64,000 nt of DNA. It comes from Argopecten irradians. Its lineage: Eukaryota > Mollusca > Bivalvia > Pectinida > Pectinidae. This document shows positions 47,866 to 60,861 of this stretch, piece by piece (the first letter of the stretch is position 1; each line of letters opens with the position of its first letter). The stretch is taken from positions 13,084,008 to 13,148,007 of the forward strand of contig NC_091134.1 of the NCBI RefSeq assembly GCF_041381155.1. The letters run 5' to 3'. The notes beneath the pieces were generated by a model that had not been told where the DNA came from, did not search any database, and worked only from the letters and a program-made list of their open reading frames with translations. The position numbers and the translations under genes were made by a program.

Positions 47866-47960
47866 TTATGTAATGATTGACGTATTATCATTAGCCCTTA
47901 ACCTCTGGATTACAAGACTCTAGCTGCTCTGTCCTTTTCTGCAGATAACTATAACCTTAT
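47866..47960 (+). mobile_element. Old tRNA-SINE fragment
   Basis: GACGTATTATCATTAGCCCTTAACCTCTGG follows the 2757 SINE through its variable-arm region in order, then decays. Low identity. Confidence 0.35.
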
Positions 47961-49449
47961 TGGATGTTGCAAACATACTGTAGTTCTGACTTGTCTGATC
48001 TTCGCGATCGGTCAATTTTTTTCTACCGCTTCCATCTGACATTCAAACTTTAATTATTGCTATTACTGATGGTTCCCAATACACAGGTTTTATAAGAATT
48101 TTAATGCTAAGTTAACTCCCAAACACAGAGACTTTAAACATCGTAGTAAATTGGCGAATCCAATATTCATTAGAATAATGACCGGTCCAGGCAGACACCA
48201 ATCCCCTAGATTATAGATTTTATAAACTACGACGTTTTGCACACTTTACACAGGGTCACATATCATATTGACATAGGCTAAAGAGCGTTGACACACACTA
48301 ACTACAAACATCTGAGTCAGGTCAGTATTATACAACGAGACTATAACTCTATAGTCTTTTTAATATCAAGACTGACACATTACTTTTAAACTCATTCAAA
48401 ATTTCTGTTTAATATTCAGTTTTAGGATTTTCATTCATAATTGTTGTGAAGCCAGAAACCATTTTTATAATTGTATTGTTGATGCCAGCCTTTTTGTATA
48501 ATAGGTAAAAAGAAAATTGAATTTGAATTAATATACTTTTGTAAGTCGTGCACAATCCAACTTCCTGTATACTGAACTCACAGTGAGTTTTGATAGTATT
48601 ACCAGTAACATGATGGGAATATTTAATTTTACGATGAGATCCTGAATGGTGTACAGTATTATTGTGACCTATATAAAGTTGACCTGTTCAGCTTTTGTGA
48701 CGTAACGTAGTCATGTGACATTAGTACACAAGCACTCAATGATTAGGTATTACATTTACCTAAGGTAAGCCGAAGACAAACATTGATTTAATGTCAACGC
48801 CCTTAGTATTACAACATTTTGGTTATGAGTCGGAACAGAACTTGTAATATTATACATTTTGATAATGAATCAATGATTACCAAAAATTACTGTTTTAAAC
48901 TTTTGAACAAAAACCTCACTGTCAATGCAAAAATAATATATTTGTATTGCCATCAATAAAGCATTAACATATACCACTGTATACATGATCATTTAGTGTA
49001 TCTACTTATGAATATGTCTGTATTTTCTTGTAAACAGGGCTTGTCCTTTACGCCACAAAAACAAAATATAAAGATATAAATATATTATTTTGGTGGATGT
49101 CTGATTTTTATTCAGATAAACACTGATTCCAAATCCGAACTTTAACAATGGTATAATCTATATAACCATGAACTTATTTCAATACACGTCATGGTCGAAC
49201 ACGAACATATAGCGGTAGTTGTACGTACAGAGATTTCATCATATTTAAAACGCTATTCAAGAAAACCCTGCTGTACAAATATCACATTATAACTTGTCTA
49301 TCAATGGTTTGAATGTAAAAGGTAGGTGAGAGCGAATTTCAAGTACCCCAATTGCAAGTGGAACGTCGGTCTACCAGAGTAAATACACACCGCCGTGCGT
49401 GTACGTGGGTGGGTGTACTCCCATGGCCAGTGTTTACCAGCTTCGCTAG
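47961..49449. other. No gene recognised
   Basis: Spacer upstream of the putative scramblase promoter; no notable frame. Confidence 0.6.
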
Positions 49450-49540
49450 TATAAAGCCAGTGGGTTATATTTAACTTGGTCAGTGTGGCTAGCTCTGTAT
49501 ACTCGATCTAGGATTGAATGGTGAAACATTCCTCGTAAAG
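49450..49540 (+). promoter_or_regulatory. Putative TATA promoter and untranslated first exon of the scramblase gene
   Basis: TATAAAG at 49450-49456 is followed about 25-30 bases later by an initiator-like TCAGTGTG, and then by CTCGTAAAG|GTGAGA, a strong splice donor at about 49541. The intervening exon has an ATG (49519) that reads five more codons to a stop, a possible upstream ORF, so it cannot encode the scramblase N terminus. Assignment to the gene at 53733 rests on strand, order and the absence of other genes between. Confidence 0.35.
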
Positions 49541-52500
49541 GTGAGATTATCGTTTTTATGTGTGTCCCATCCTCAGCTCGTCATTAACTATTTGATATGT
49601 AAAAGGGTATATTGTAAATGTCAAGCGGTGTATTATCAGTTTGTTTACATAAATACCACTGAGTATGTCAACACCTATTGTTCTTACACATATGAATCAT
49701 GATGCATCGATCATGTGGTTCTGGTCGATGTTTTGTTAGCTATTTATTCAGTGGAAAATGTTGAATTTCCGTAGCCAGCAATTGATGAAATTGCATCTTA
49801 AAAATACACATTATTTCATGATAGTATAGGAATTCACTGACCTTACGTTTCTACATAGATCGTATATTTGCAATACTTGATCATTGGAAAGGAACATGAT
49901 CCCATATATTTCGCAATTTCGACTTTTGAATATTGATCCTAATCAGGGTTTTTCGATGTTTCAGAGACGATATTACGTCGTCATATTAAATATCGCGTTC
50001 TGTGTGATAAAGCAATCTCTAGAAGCAGCTTTAACATGAGATATATATTGTGTGATAAACGTAACCCCAATGTATATCTTAAATATGGTAACTTTGGAAC
50101 ATATTTGGGAGTTTCTTCATTAGCATGAATATCGATAACATACTTTCCCATCTATAATGATAACAATACTAGTATACAAAAATAAACAAGATACAATAAC
50201 GAATAAACCGATATTTAAGGAATCAATTACGCACATTGTTTATCTTATGAAATCATAAAGAAGTGTGTTTTTAATTTATTAATGCAGTTCAGAATTTAAA
50301 AGCAATGGAAAAGCAAACTAGGGTTAACGTTTTCTCATCTTTATCGGGCTCAACTTCATCAACCTGACGACATATAATAATTAATTTTTAATAAATCGAT
50401 GGAATAATTAAGTCCTATTCTATTTTCTAAGAAAGCAATCAGTTATGATATCATTTTGCGTTGGAATTATTTTAGAATGACAACGACATTTACTGTTTTT
50501 CTTCTGTTTTAAAATCAATCTATACAGTTGTTCGTATTTCAATTATCTCCACCCATACCGAACGCCCCTATTTGCAATTATCTTTGACGCCATGCCAAGA
50601 AGAATAATTTACGAAATCTGACTTGAGATATATCATATTAACCTAAACACATACGAAAATATTAATTGTTTATGTTTTATGATGACACTGAACTCATTAT
50701 AAGATGATATAAGCAAACTCCTAAGCCATGCATCCCGAATCACGTGACTACAACAGCTGTCAGTCTCTGACCTAATAACCATAGCTAAACCGATAAATAC
50801 ACCATTTTTCATAGATGATTGTGATAAAATTCTTGAATGGACATACCAACCCGCGCATTTACTGCCAAAGTGCCAATATTAGAGAAAACTTATTTTAATG
50901 ATTTTGATGAATGGTGCCATCATATATACATACTCATTCATAGAGTATCTACGTTAAATCTACACGGGGAATGGCTAGAGAACTAAGGCAAGCTACGTCA
51001 CAACAGGTGGTACTTTTGTATATGTGTTACCGTACCGAGAGTACAAAACATTTGTCAGAACACTGTATGGTAACAATCAAAATAAACCAGTTCAGCTGTT
51101 GGAATTTGTCTTTACTCCCCTGACTGATCTATTTGTATGTATGTTTTCTATCTAAGTGGTAAAAGTAGTACTATACGTACGTCTGTTTTAATTTATCATA
51201 GAGAAATGAGAGGGGGATGTTACGACGAACGCTAAATTTGCTTGTCTTTTAAAGTAGGTTGAACGACATTTGTAAAGAAAATAGAATTGCCTTATCACGT
51301 AGAAGTATGGTATACACCAATAAAAGATGCATTGAAATTTGCAATGTACACAAACAGAACTTTTTTATGATGAGAGTATATGGCATCAAGATGACGTTAA
51401 TCTCTTTCATAGTATAATCTCTGCATTGGAATTTTAGTTATAATTTACAATTAGCTTCATATATGATCTGAGCCCTTATACCTCTTACACATGGTCATGT
51501 AAGCTAGTCGGAGTTAGAATATTGGAGGAGATGAGTTAGGCGGTTTCTGACAAACATTAGCCTTTCTAGGCCAGCGACCTTTATAACTTCCATACACAAT
51601 TACCATAGATCACGCATACAACACATTTGTCTTTGCCCGTCCAGTCCTACCGTACTTCACATACCACATAGCTCTCTATAGAGAGACCACATATCTTTAT
51701 ATAAATAGATCTAAATGTCCCATGTCCATTAAGTCTATTACCCCAGATACTCTAATATTACGAATTACCATTTCATCTCTCGTAATGTCAGGATGCATAT
51801 AGTAGGAAATATATAAACACTGCAAAGTTGCTATTACTGTAGCTGGTCATGGCTTTAACGGAGGTAATACAAGTATACTGATCCTGGATTTAGTACATCA
51901 CAATTGCAGCATTATTTGTAAATAAAGCAAAACAAATAGTAAAAAAGTAAATCATACTACTTATACACATAGAATATTGAGTATTGTATATTTATATTTG
52001 ACTCACAATGACATTTCAAACAATAAAACTTTGTTTGGCTGTGCTAAATATTTGTATCGAAAAGTAAATGGGAAATTTTAAAAACGTTACGAAACGGTCC
52101 TATTGCAGAAGAATGCAATATAGGTTTTTTATTTGGTAACCTTTTGTAACCCTATTGAGCCTCCTCATTCACTCACCTCAGCATAAAAGAAACACTTCGA
52201 CTAGTATTTCGTTTGCCATACATTACCATTATCTCATCTTTTGTGGTCTCATCACACCTGTCTGTTTAAAAGCATTTATGGATGGTAATATAATTATACT
52301 TTACTGCGATATTGTATGACACGAATATGAATAGGAAATAACGACGTCAGGAATATGAACCTGAAGCTCTTCAAAGATGAATAGATTCCTATTATTGAGT
52401 AGAAAAGAGACCGCGACGTCGCGAGATGGGCCGTCCTCTTGTCGACAGGTGTAAAATTACAAACGATTAAATCACAGTCGTACGTAAATAGTTGATCATG

Positions 52501-53732
52501 TGAGAAAGTGTATTTATTGACATTCCACTCTTCATTCATCAAATGATTCCAAAATATAACAAAATGTGTAAACAGTGTTTGGATCACTCCTTGAAATTCA
52601 CGATTACAACACAGTAGTTAATCTGTCCTGAATATATTTTCACAAAGTAAGGCATGGATAGTCCCCTTAAATAATAACGGAAAATGACCACACTTCAGCT
52701 GTATATCCCCACTTACTCGGATTAGGCATACCATTTGTGCCATTTCTCGAATAACCAAAACCCACATTGTATTAGGTCGTCAGGGGAGTTCAAAATGTGT
52801 CGATTGCCTAGACAAACCGCATATTGTAGAATCGTGTAATGTTTGTCCTAGCGATTTTGGATAAAGAACTTGACCTGATGAAACACCAACAACGCTATCT
52901 CACAGAAATGTATATGCAAATAGACCACACGTGTTGAAGTTTCACAATAGCTTACAATTGAGTCCAATATCTAATATCGATTTCTTGATTTGAAATTTGT
53001 AATGTTGCTTTTGTTGACATTTTCCAGATATCGTTCATAACGAACCTTAAACATGGAGGGCATTGTTATGCAACAACCTATTAGTAAGTACAAAGAGATT
53101 TGAGTAGTATGGTTGAATTTGGACATTCGACAAGTGAATATTATTACGTATATATACATGTAGGTAAAATACAAATATAAACATCCAATCCAATCCAATC
53201 ATTTCGATCTAGGTGATCGAAATAATAATTGATGACTACGATTTTGTGAGAGATAAAACATATTGATTATTTTAGAAAGGATTAACTTTATCGAGCTTTT
53301 TGCAATACTTTTTACTATACATGTTAATGGAAATATGGAATATTATATAATCAAATCTTAGCTTGCAACCAGCATTTTCATCTTTTTTAAAATTTACGTA
53401 AACATAACGTTAAAAATAACATCGCTGTTGTAACGATGGGCTGCTAAATTTAATACAGAACATAGTCCGTCACCATAGTATGAATTTCAAGGGATATAAT
53501 GGAATTATGTAGATTAACTTGAATATATGGAACTATTAATTATACAAAAATCAAATTGCATTTTCATTACAAATCCCTTCTTATTGCACTCACAATTGTT
53601 TGTTACATATATGGTAGACATGTACATGTAGCTCCATTACATAACATTTCGATTTAATCCCTCAGTAAAAGTCGTTTTATTAAATGAATAATGCACCATA
53701 TAACTTATAAAACATTTCTCTATTTTTGTTAG
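49541..53732 (+). other. Probable first intron region of the scramblase gene
   Basis: About 4.2 kb without a recognisable coding frame. The exon that carries the initiator ATG should lie here or upstream. It must end with one base of a split codon, because the 53733 exon starts with the last two bases of a codon. I could not find it. Confidence 0.35.
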
Positions 53733-56700
53733 GTACTGGTGAAAAATCAGTTAGTGCTGTAGATTATTTGGCGACGTTAGATTTTATCAAGATCAGACAG
53801 AAGGTTGATTTAGCTGAAGGTAAGTTTAAATTGTTATGTTTTAATGTATACCAGATAACACATCGCCTGCGTAAAATAAATATTGACCGATGACGTAGCC
53901 TGAGGTCATTATTTTAAATTTTACAAGAGTGATATAACACCATATGGCCCATTTTATATTTATTTATATTATATTAGATATGTCGTTACTTTAACAAATG
54001 TCAAAAACAATTTTAATATGTACATGTATAATTATAACAAGAAAAACATTGGTCACAAAACGCCACCATGAAGAATGCAGCGTTTTAGCGATGAAGTTCT
54101 CAAAGGAATATTAACTCGATGTTTCTTAAAACGGAAAATTGCGAGTCAAAATGCAATATATTGAACGTCACGTGATCATGTATTAGCCAATGAAAACAGC
54201 TGAAAATCAGCCCATATCTAATATTTAGAAATACACTGCAAGTGATTATATAGAAATATAAGGTATGAAATATCTGCATTGAAAGTTTTATGCTTTTGTG
54301 TTGTTAACTTGAAAACATCGTACACCATAGCGATATAAAAAACAATGAAAATAAAAAAACTGTTATTTCAGAATATGTACTAGAATTATTCTTGTTAGAT
54401 ATGTATTAATTATGTTTATTTCAAATATCACAAAACACCCATCGAATATTGTTTATGATGTGCTGTCAACGTATATTGTTACAGTACTTACCCCATGGGA
54501 GGTAGCGAATCGGTACGAAGTCTCTGACGCCAACGATAGGGTCTTTATGAGGGTGACCGAAGGTAAGTTGTTATCTACATCAATATACATTTTGATACTG
54601 TTCCCCCCATGATCCGTACTCTGAGGGCAGGACGTTTCGATACAACTTTGAAAGCGATATGGCAGTTCGTTTGAATAATTTATTTATATTCATATTTATT
54701 TCAACAGAATCGGCAACGTGTGAAAGACAATGTTGCATGCCAGTACAAAGGGCTCTGGTGCTTCATGTAACAGACATGCAGGGACAGGTAAGATATTTTC
54801 CAGGAAAAAAGTTGTCACTTTTTCTAAAAAATAATCCAATTCAATGAAACAATTTAGACAAATAGATTTTATATTACGGAGTAGAACGGTATATTTGTAT
54901 CTCAGGATAGCACTTGAAGTCGCATGCTTTCCAGGTCTACATATTTGTGTGTACTTCATATAGATATGGAATTAATTAATTATAATCTATAATATTCATC
55001 ATGAATTATGTATATATAGAGGTAAATTATTTTCGTTATGATTGTGCAAAAATGTTCCGAATAGTCACAAATGGGTTTGATTGAATTACATATGCTACAC
55101 GTTTGTTTATAAAACACAATTAATTATCTTTCTTTCATCCTGTTTCTAAAGGAACTTGCTCAGATAAAGAAGGACTTCAAGTGTTGTGCCGGAGGAAGCT
55201 GGTGTGCTAACGCTGACTGCTGTGCGATGGAGATGACCACGGAGAGCCCTGTGGGTAGAAGCATTTCACGTGTGCGACAAATGTGAGTATGTCTACTCAA
55301 GTTTAAAAAAGCATTTATTTGATAGAAAGGTGGTCGCCCACGGACGGAGGGCGTCCCCTAATCACAATCTAAATGATGCAGAAAATATGAAACATTAACA
55401 TGCGCTTGAGAAGTGGCAGAGGAGAAAAAATATCCTACTTCCTTTAATTTGTAGTTTATGCAAATATTTTTCAGTCCATCATCATTAGATTATGGGATAA
55501 TCACAGTATATGACTGCATAGCAAGCAAATATTTAACGGAGTATACCTTAATTTTTGACAACCATCTTGTTTTTGCAATTTATATTATCGACAAAAAATT
55601 ACCAAATTTTGCAAATTGAAAGACTTGATAATATTTTGGCGATATTAGTTAAATAAAAATGTTGCAGCTATTGTTAATCATTTTACGTCATTGTTTTGTT
55701 AATTACTAGGTTCTACTGCTGTTTCCCGAAACTCCACGTGTTTGATGGCTACGATAAGCAAGTGTTTGAAATCACTGGGCCATGCTGTCCTTGTCAGGGA
55801 CCCGGGTGTTATGGGGACTTGGAATATCCGGTAGGTATTCCACTTTTGTTTTTATTTTCTAAATGGTTATTTTTGACGGTTACCTATGCCAAAAATGTTT
55901 TTCTGCTGAACAATCACAAATAAGCATTTTGTTAAAGCAACATTTTTTTCAAAACAAAAATGAGCAGTAGTCCATATTTATCCAAATCTAGATAAATAAT
56001 TTATGAGGAAACAAAATCCTTATAAATAGTTCGCGTTTTATACTTTAAACAGGATAAATTTTAGCGAATCGAAATTTCACAATATGTTTATAAAAAGTAT
56101 TTAGTCTATTGTTTATCATTTTGCTTATGGAAAATTTGTCACCACACACATGTATCTAAAATAGCGATAATTTTATGCCCACGAAAATTAGATGGTATAC
56201 TACATTGAGAATTCATATCTCATTGGATTATCTGATCTTTGGAATAGTAATACAACAATATAATTATATGTTTACTTTTAACTCATTTTTTGTCTGTATC
56301 GACTTTTATTAGTGAAAATAAAATTGCATATTTAGAATATTTTGAACATAAATTGCAGTTGTCAAATCCTGGAGGCTCGGCTTCCGGAGCAAAGGTAACA
56401 AAGATTTGGGATGGAGCCGCCAGGGCGTGCTGTACCTATGCCAACACATTTGGTTGTCATTGTAAGTGCATCATAATGTGTATACGATTCATACCTACTT
56501 ACATGTAACATCGTCACAAAAAACAGTATTTATTATATTAAGTCATTGTGATTTGTAGAAATATCACAATATCAAAGGTCGAGGATTAAAGATATTGATA
56601 CGGGACGTTTAATTGTTGTAACAAAAGAGAATGTGTAGGATGCAAGAGTAAACAAATCTTTTGCAAATAACATTTTGTTTCCTTTTTTATCAGTTCCACC

Positions 56701-57135
56701 AAATATGGATGTTCAAAAGAAGCTTTCCGTTTTCGGATCTGTATTTGCTCTGGTACGTATGATATAACAAGCTTGAAATATATAATTCACTATGCATATC
56801 ACGGCTTAATGAGTCATATTTTTTATTATATTCTAAAATGATTATGAGAATAATCTTTTGTTTTTTGACGGCCTGTTTCTTTTACATTTTATTATTAAAA
56901 ATTATTAATATATTAAAATATAAAAAATATCTTGAAAATAGTCTTTGGGCAATAATAACAGAAAAGAAATATCAACTTTGTATCTTCCGTATGCGTTATT
57001 CATGGGTAATAACAAATAACTAAATAATATAATATCTAGTGACTGGATTGTTTTTTTCTAACAAAGCTTTCATCGTGTCCTTTATTCTCGTAGGATTACT
57101 TGTTATTTGAGAACAACGGAGAAGACGGATCTTAA
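53733..57135 (+). CDS. PLSCR: Phospholipid-scramblase family protein, 5' end unresolved
   Basis: Eight GT-AG exons: 53733-53819, 54485-54562, 54708-54787, 55152-55282, 55710-55830, 56359-56461, 56694-56752, 57094-57135. They join in frame to 232 codons plus TAA. Matches to the scramblase fold in order: VDYLATLDFIKIRQKVDLAE and then VLTPWEVANRYEV; the TCERQCCMPVQRALVL segment; a Cys-rich loop (KCCAGGSWCANADCC) where PLSCR1 is palmitoylated; PKLHVFD; GPCCPC; KIWDG; and a C-terminal helix (KKLSVFGSVFALDYLLFEN). PLSCR1 moves phospholipids between membrane leaflets in response to Ca2+, but here its Ca-binding Asp residues read Tyr, Asn, Asn. No ATG precedes the first exon in frame (a TAA lies just upstream), so a start exon is missing. 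Convergent with a paralogue at 60862-63990. Transport activity is uncertain; a non-catalytic scaffold or transcriptional role is possible. Confidence 0.88.
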
Positions 57136-57610
57136 GCAGGCAGCAGATGGCGAAGCACATTTGAATCATTACATGTATAATGGGTTATTTAGATAAATGC
57201 TTCGGCCACTGCGCTTGTGAGATGGACAAGATCTGGGAAAAAATGATGACAATCTGAAGGCAAGGCATAATAATTAATTTTGAAAAAATGCTTCATTTCG
57301 ACGTCGTCCCTAGTTCACAGTGAAAGAACGAGAACGTTGATGGGTATTCCTTACATTATATATATGTAACCTGATATAAATTTGTAAAACATAACAACAT
57401 GATATGTATTATATTTGCATGTGTGCGTTCACCGTACGTGTGTTATATAGATGAACTGCACGTCCATGTTTAAGTAAATCATATTAAAAAAAGAAATATG
57501 GCTTTCAATTACAATGCGTATATTGATATTTTACCAAATATGCCTTTAAACTTTATTACCTATCCAAATAGCTTTCTTAAAATGCCTTTTAAAAAATAAA
57601 TGTGATGTGT
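57136..57610 (+). other. 3' UTR of the first scramblase gene
   Basis: AT-rich, no frame. AATAAA at 57595-57600 is the clearest poly-A signal after the TAA at 57133-57135, implying a 3' UTR of roughly 480 bases. Confidence 0.5.
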
Positions 57611-58518
57611 TGTTCGAGTCGAATTCATGATTTTCATTTATGTGAAAAAGTATAGCAAGTATCACTTAATTTCACAATTACGCGTTTAACTAATCATATG
57701 TCATGTTCTTTATTTTTGTATCCTTCCGCACTGATTTAAATACAATGCAATGTATTCATAAAACAAGGGTTGATATTCATTTTGTAATTAAATCCAACAA
57801 TTTGTACAGTCATTGCCGGATCACAAGTACAACATGCCTGTATACCATTGTAGTTCCCGTAAGTGACGGAAATCTATTTTTTGTCCATGTACGAAGAGGG
57901 AATTGATGACTATTTAGTTGTTGCAATAGAAACGTGAAAACCATATTTCGAATATCGAAACCTCTTTCGTGGTTAATGAACGTATATTAGTAATGTTGCA
58001 GGATCAATATCGCACATGGTTTTGCTGTCCTTTTAACCAGTATATTTTTATGTGGATATTTGGTAAAATGGATTGAAATATCCGATAAGAGAGAATGGAC
58101 AAGCTCTATTTATTTTTGTTGTTGTTCAAATGATTTTTTCACTGCAAATATTTGTACACAAACATATAATTGATGTTACTAGAAAATGCAAGAAAGCATT
58201 TACAAAACTTTAACTGTATGATGTGGGGTAATTGTAAACTTTTCGAGTTTGTTACTCTTATCTATTGTAATAAGCCGTGTCTTAGCTCACAATGTTTGGT
58301 ATAAATCCTCACATTGTGACTTGCAGATTAATCTAAGATATGTACCAAATGAACTATCCAGTTACCAAATTATAATTAAAGTCACAGGCACACAAATGAA
58401 TAAATATTTCATATTGTTTAATTAAAACACAAACAACAGAGTTATCTATTGCTGTTTGATATTGAGCCAAACGACACACAAATGCATATCAGGAATATTT
58501 TGACAGTTGCAAAGCACC
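57611..58518. other. Intergenic spacer between the convergent genes
   Basis: No gene recognised; a 67-codon frame at 57703-57906 has no domain. Confidence 0.6.
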
Positions 58519-58842
58519 CTCGATATTCCATGTGTTACTGTCACTGTCGACATATCCACCCCTGGAATATATGATAGCAAAACTGAAGACAGTTCAGGCA
58601 GGAGAACAAATCTGACACATCATCGGTCAGCTTTAGCCTTTTTGAAGATCACAGATACAGCGACGTCGATTTTCAAAATCACACAGTCAACCACAGTGTA
58701 AAGTTATTCATTTCGTTTGCAAGTGATCAAACTTACTGTCTTATTTGCTGTCGAAACTTTACTTTTGTTATTATTACATGTTCCAGGTATAGAGTTAACG
58801 ACAATTATGCATATGTAGTAACTCATGGGGTATAGAGAATGT
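58519..58842. mobile_element. Inverted-end MITE, copy 1 of 3
   Basis: Left end is the complement of CCAGGGGTGGATATGTCGAC followed by a GTAACAC block and ATATCGAGG; right end is a decayed version (GGTATAGAGTTAACGAC ... GGGGTATAGAGAATG). Its interior shares AAAACTGAAGACAGTTCAGG and an ACACAGTCAACCACA block with copy 3. Confidence 0.6.
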
Positions 58843-59028
58843 TGAAAAAGGCAATATCTAATGAAACTTAATGATCTGTGTAAGACGTCCATTCATATAA
58901 CTAAGTCAAGTCAATCTTTTTCCGTGGCTTATTTTTGTTTTTGATAAGGTTCTTTTGAATAACTTCCACGAATAAGATAATCATATTAAAAATTTTCAAC
59001 ATAGATTTTAATTTAATAAACATTTAAT

Positions 59029-59075
59029 TGACCTTGATCGCGAAGTTCGCGAAAGTAAAGCGCACGCGAATAAAA
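59029..59075. repeat. CGCGAA-rich fragment
   Basis: CGCGAAGTTCGCGAAAGTAAA resembles the ends of the element at 61990-62195 in the second scramblase gene. Too short to delimit. Confidence 0.35.
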
Positions 59076-59236
59076 GTTTTTGTACAGTACCGTATATTGG
59101 GATAATGGACATTGATCTGATGCATACAAGCGATGAAATATGATCATTGTCATTCAGTTGCACACATTCTAATACTTTGCTATAAATAAGACACAAATTA
59201 CTTCTATTAAGTATATAGAATGATAAATAACTTCCA

Positions 59237-59543
59237 CGATATGGCAGGGGATACTTTCACTGACGTTATATCCATCCCTGAACTATATCAAAGTAAACCT
59301 GAAGGTTTTATGTTCGACAAATCAAAGACATGTAGTTTGCTCCTTTACTGTACACCGATATAATCGAAAACCGGTGCACTGCAGGGATTTGAAGTGGGGC
59401 ATCGCTGTCCGTTATCTTCACACGAAGCCTCTCCAAGCGTGCAATTGATCAGTGTTATTCCTGTAATACCTGTAGTATTGTAATGACATATTCCAGGGGT
59501 GGATATTACGACAGTTATAGTAACCCCTGGGATATCAAAAATG
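59237..59543. mobile_element. Inverted-end MITE, copy 2 of 3
   Basis: Right end reads CCAGGGGTGGATATTACGAC, then AGTAACCCCTGGGATATC; the left end is its inverted counterpart (GATATGGCAGGGGATAC ... GACGTTATATCCATCCCTG). The interior aligns best with copies 1 and 3 in reverse orientation. The 77-codon minus-strand frame over it is the element. Confidence 0.7.
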
Positions 59544-60253
59544 AATAAATAGTCAGGTACAGAAAATGCGAAAATCATTTTAAGTCACAAATGTTGGAAT
59601 ATCCATACAAAGAATGCTGTCATTTTCAATAGTATTTCAGTGCAAAAGCCTGAAATATATGTAGATCATCTGACTAGTATTATACGTATTCAAAATGCTG
59701 TTGTACAATATTTCCGTATTTTAATAACTAGATAAATTTACACGAGTTTTATGTTTTGCAGATTCAAAAATATATCTATAGAAGATAAAGAAGTTCTTTT
59801 TTCAATAGTACTTTAACACAAACGTTATTCTAAAAAAGTAAATGAAAAATGCCGCTAGTAGAGCGATGGGTCATTTAACAAAAAATCGAGACATATTGAA
59901 GGCATTGGTTACATGCGTGTGACATTATATAAGCATTACACACATATTGTAGTTATACGTTGTACGATTTTGCTTTCATAAGGAACAATGGCGTTACCTT
60001 TCTTCTCTTACAGAAATTGGTTTTTTTAGGAATCACAAACCTTTATGATATTGGAGTTTTTTCGGAATTTTATAACTTATATATCTACTACATTATATTC
60101 CACGGTAGAAGCATGTACCAATGTACGATGCTAAATACCTGGATACGATAAGCAGTAAAACAAATTTTTAGTGAACCTATTAGGATCAACGTATTTACCA
60201 CGCTATAAGTAAAATTCGTTATAAACATATAACAAACTAATTGTAACCAATTC

Positions 60254-60547
60254 TCGATACTCTAGGGGTTACTATCACAGACGTGATATCCTTGGTCAGT
60301 AAAACTGGAGGCAGCTCAGGAGAAAACTACTTCTAAGATTACTAATTACAGGCCTGCAGAGACTTTCTTTGAAGATTCGAAACAGAGCAACTCCCATCTA
60401 CAAAGCAACACAGTCAATCACATTACTCCTTTGATGTACATGAAAGAATTAAATTACTCGTGACACAAGTTACGTCTAGTTTTACTTCGAGATAGCAAAG
60501 GGGTGGATATAACATCGGCGGCAGTAAACCCTGGAGTATCATGGATG
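60254..60547. mobile_element. Inverted-end MITE, copy 3 of 3
   Basis: Left end CGATACTCTAGGGGTTACTA ... GACGTGATATCC, right end GGGGTGGATATAACATCGG ... ACCCTGGAGTATC, inverted relative to each other. The interior shares AAAACTGG-GGCAGCTCAGG and AACACAGTCAATCACA with copy 1. Confidence 0.7.
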
Positions 60548-60861
60548 ATAGAAACCTGGACGGAGAATTACAGCCACTGCGTTAAAACTACAAATACATT
60601 GCAAATACGTTCGTTAGAAACGTACTGCACTGAACGCATTAGTGAATAGTCACTGTTGGTTATTAATTATTTTTCCTTTTTTATGTTTAATGTTACTCAA
60701 AATCTGTATATAGCTTTGAATGTGATTTAAATTTTAGGTTTAATACATATAATATACGTAATGACCATCGAGAGCTAGAGTTGAACTGCCTTATAGTAAA
60801 CTAAAGACAGAGTTGCTTTGAATGTCCATCGCCTTGAAGATGCCGAATCTAGGCCATGCGC

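Noticed and set aside
54412-56508. Short frames within the scramblase region
   Set aside because: They are single exons extended into introns, or the opposite strand of exons; replaced by the spliced model.
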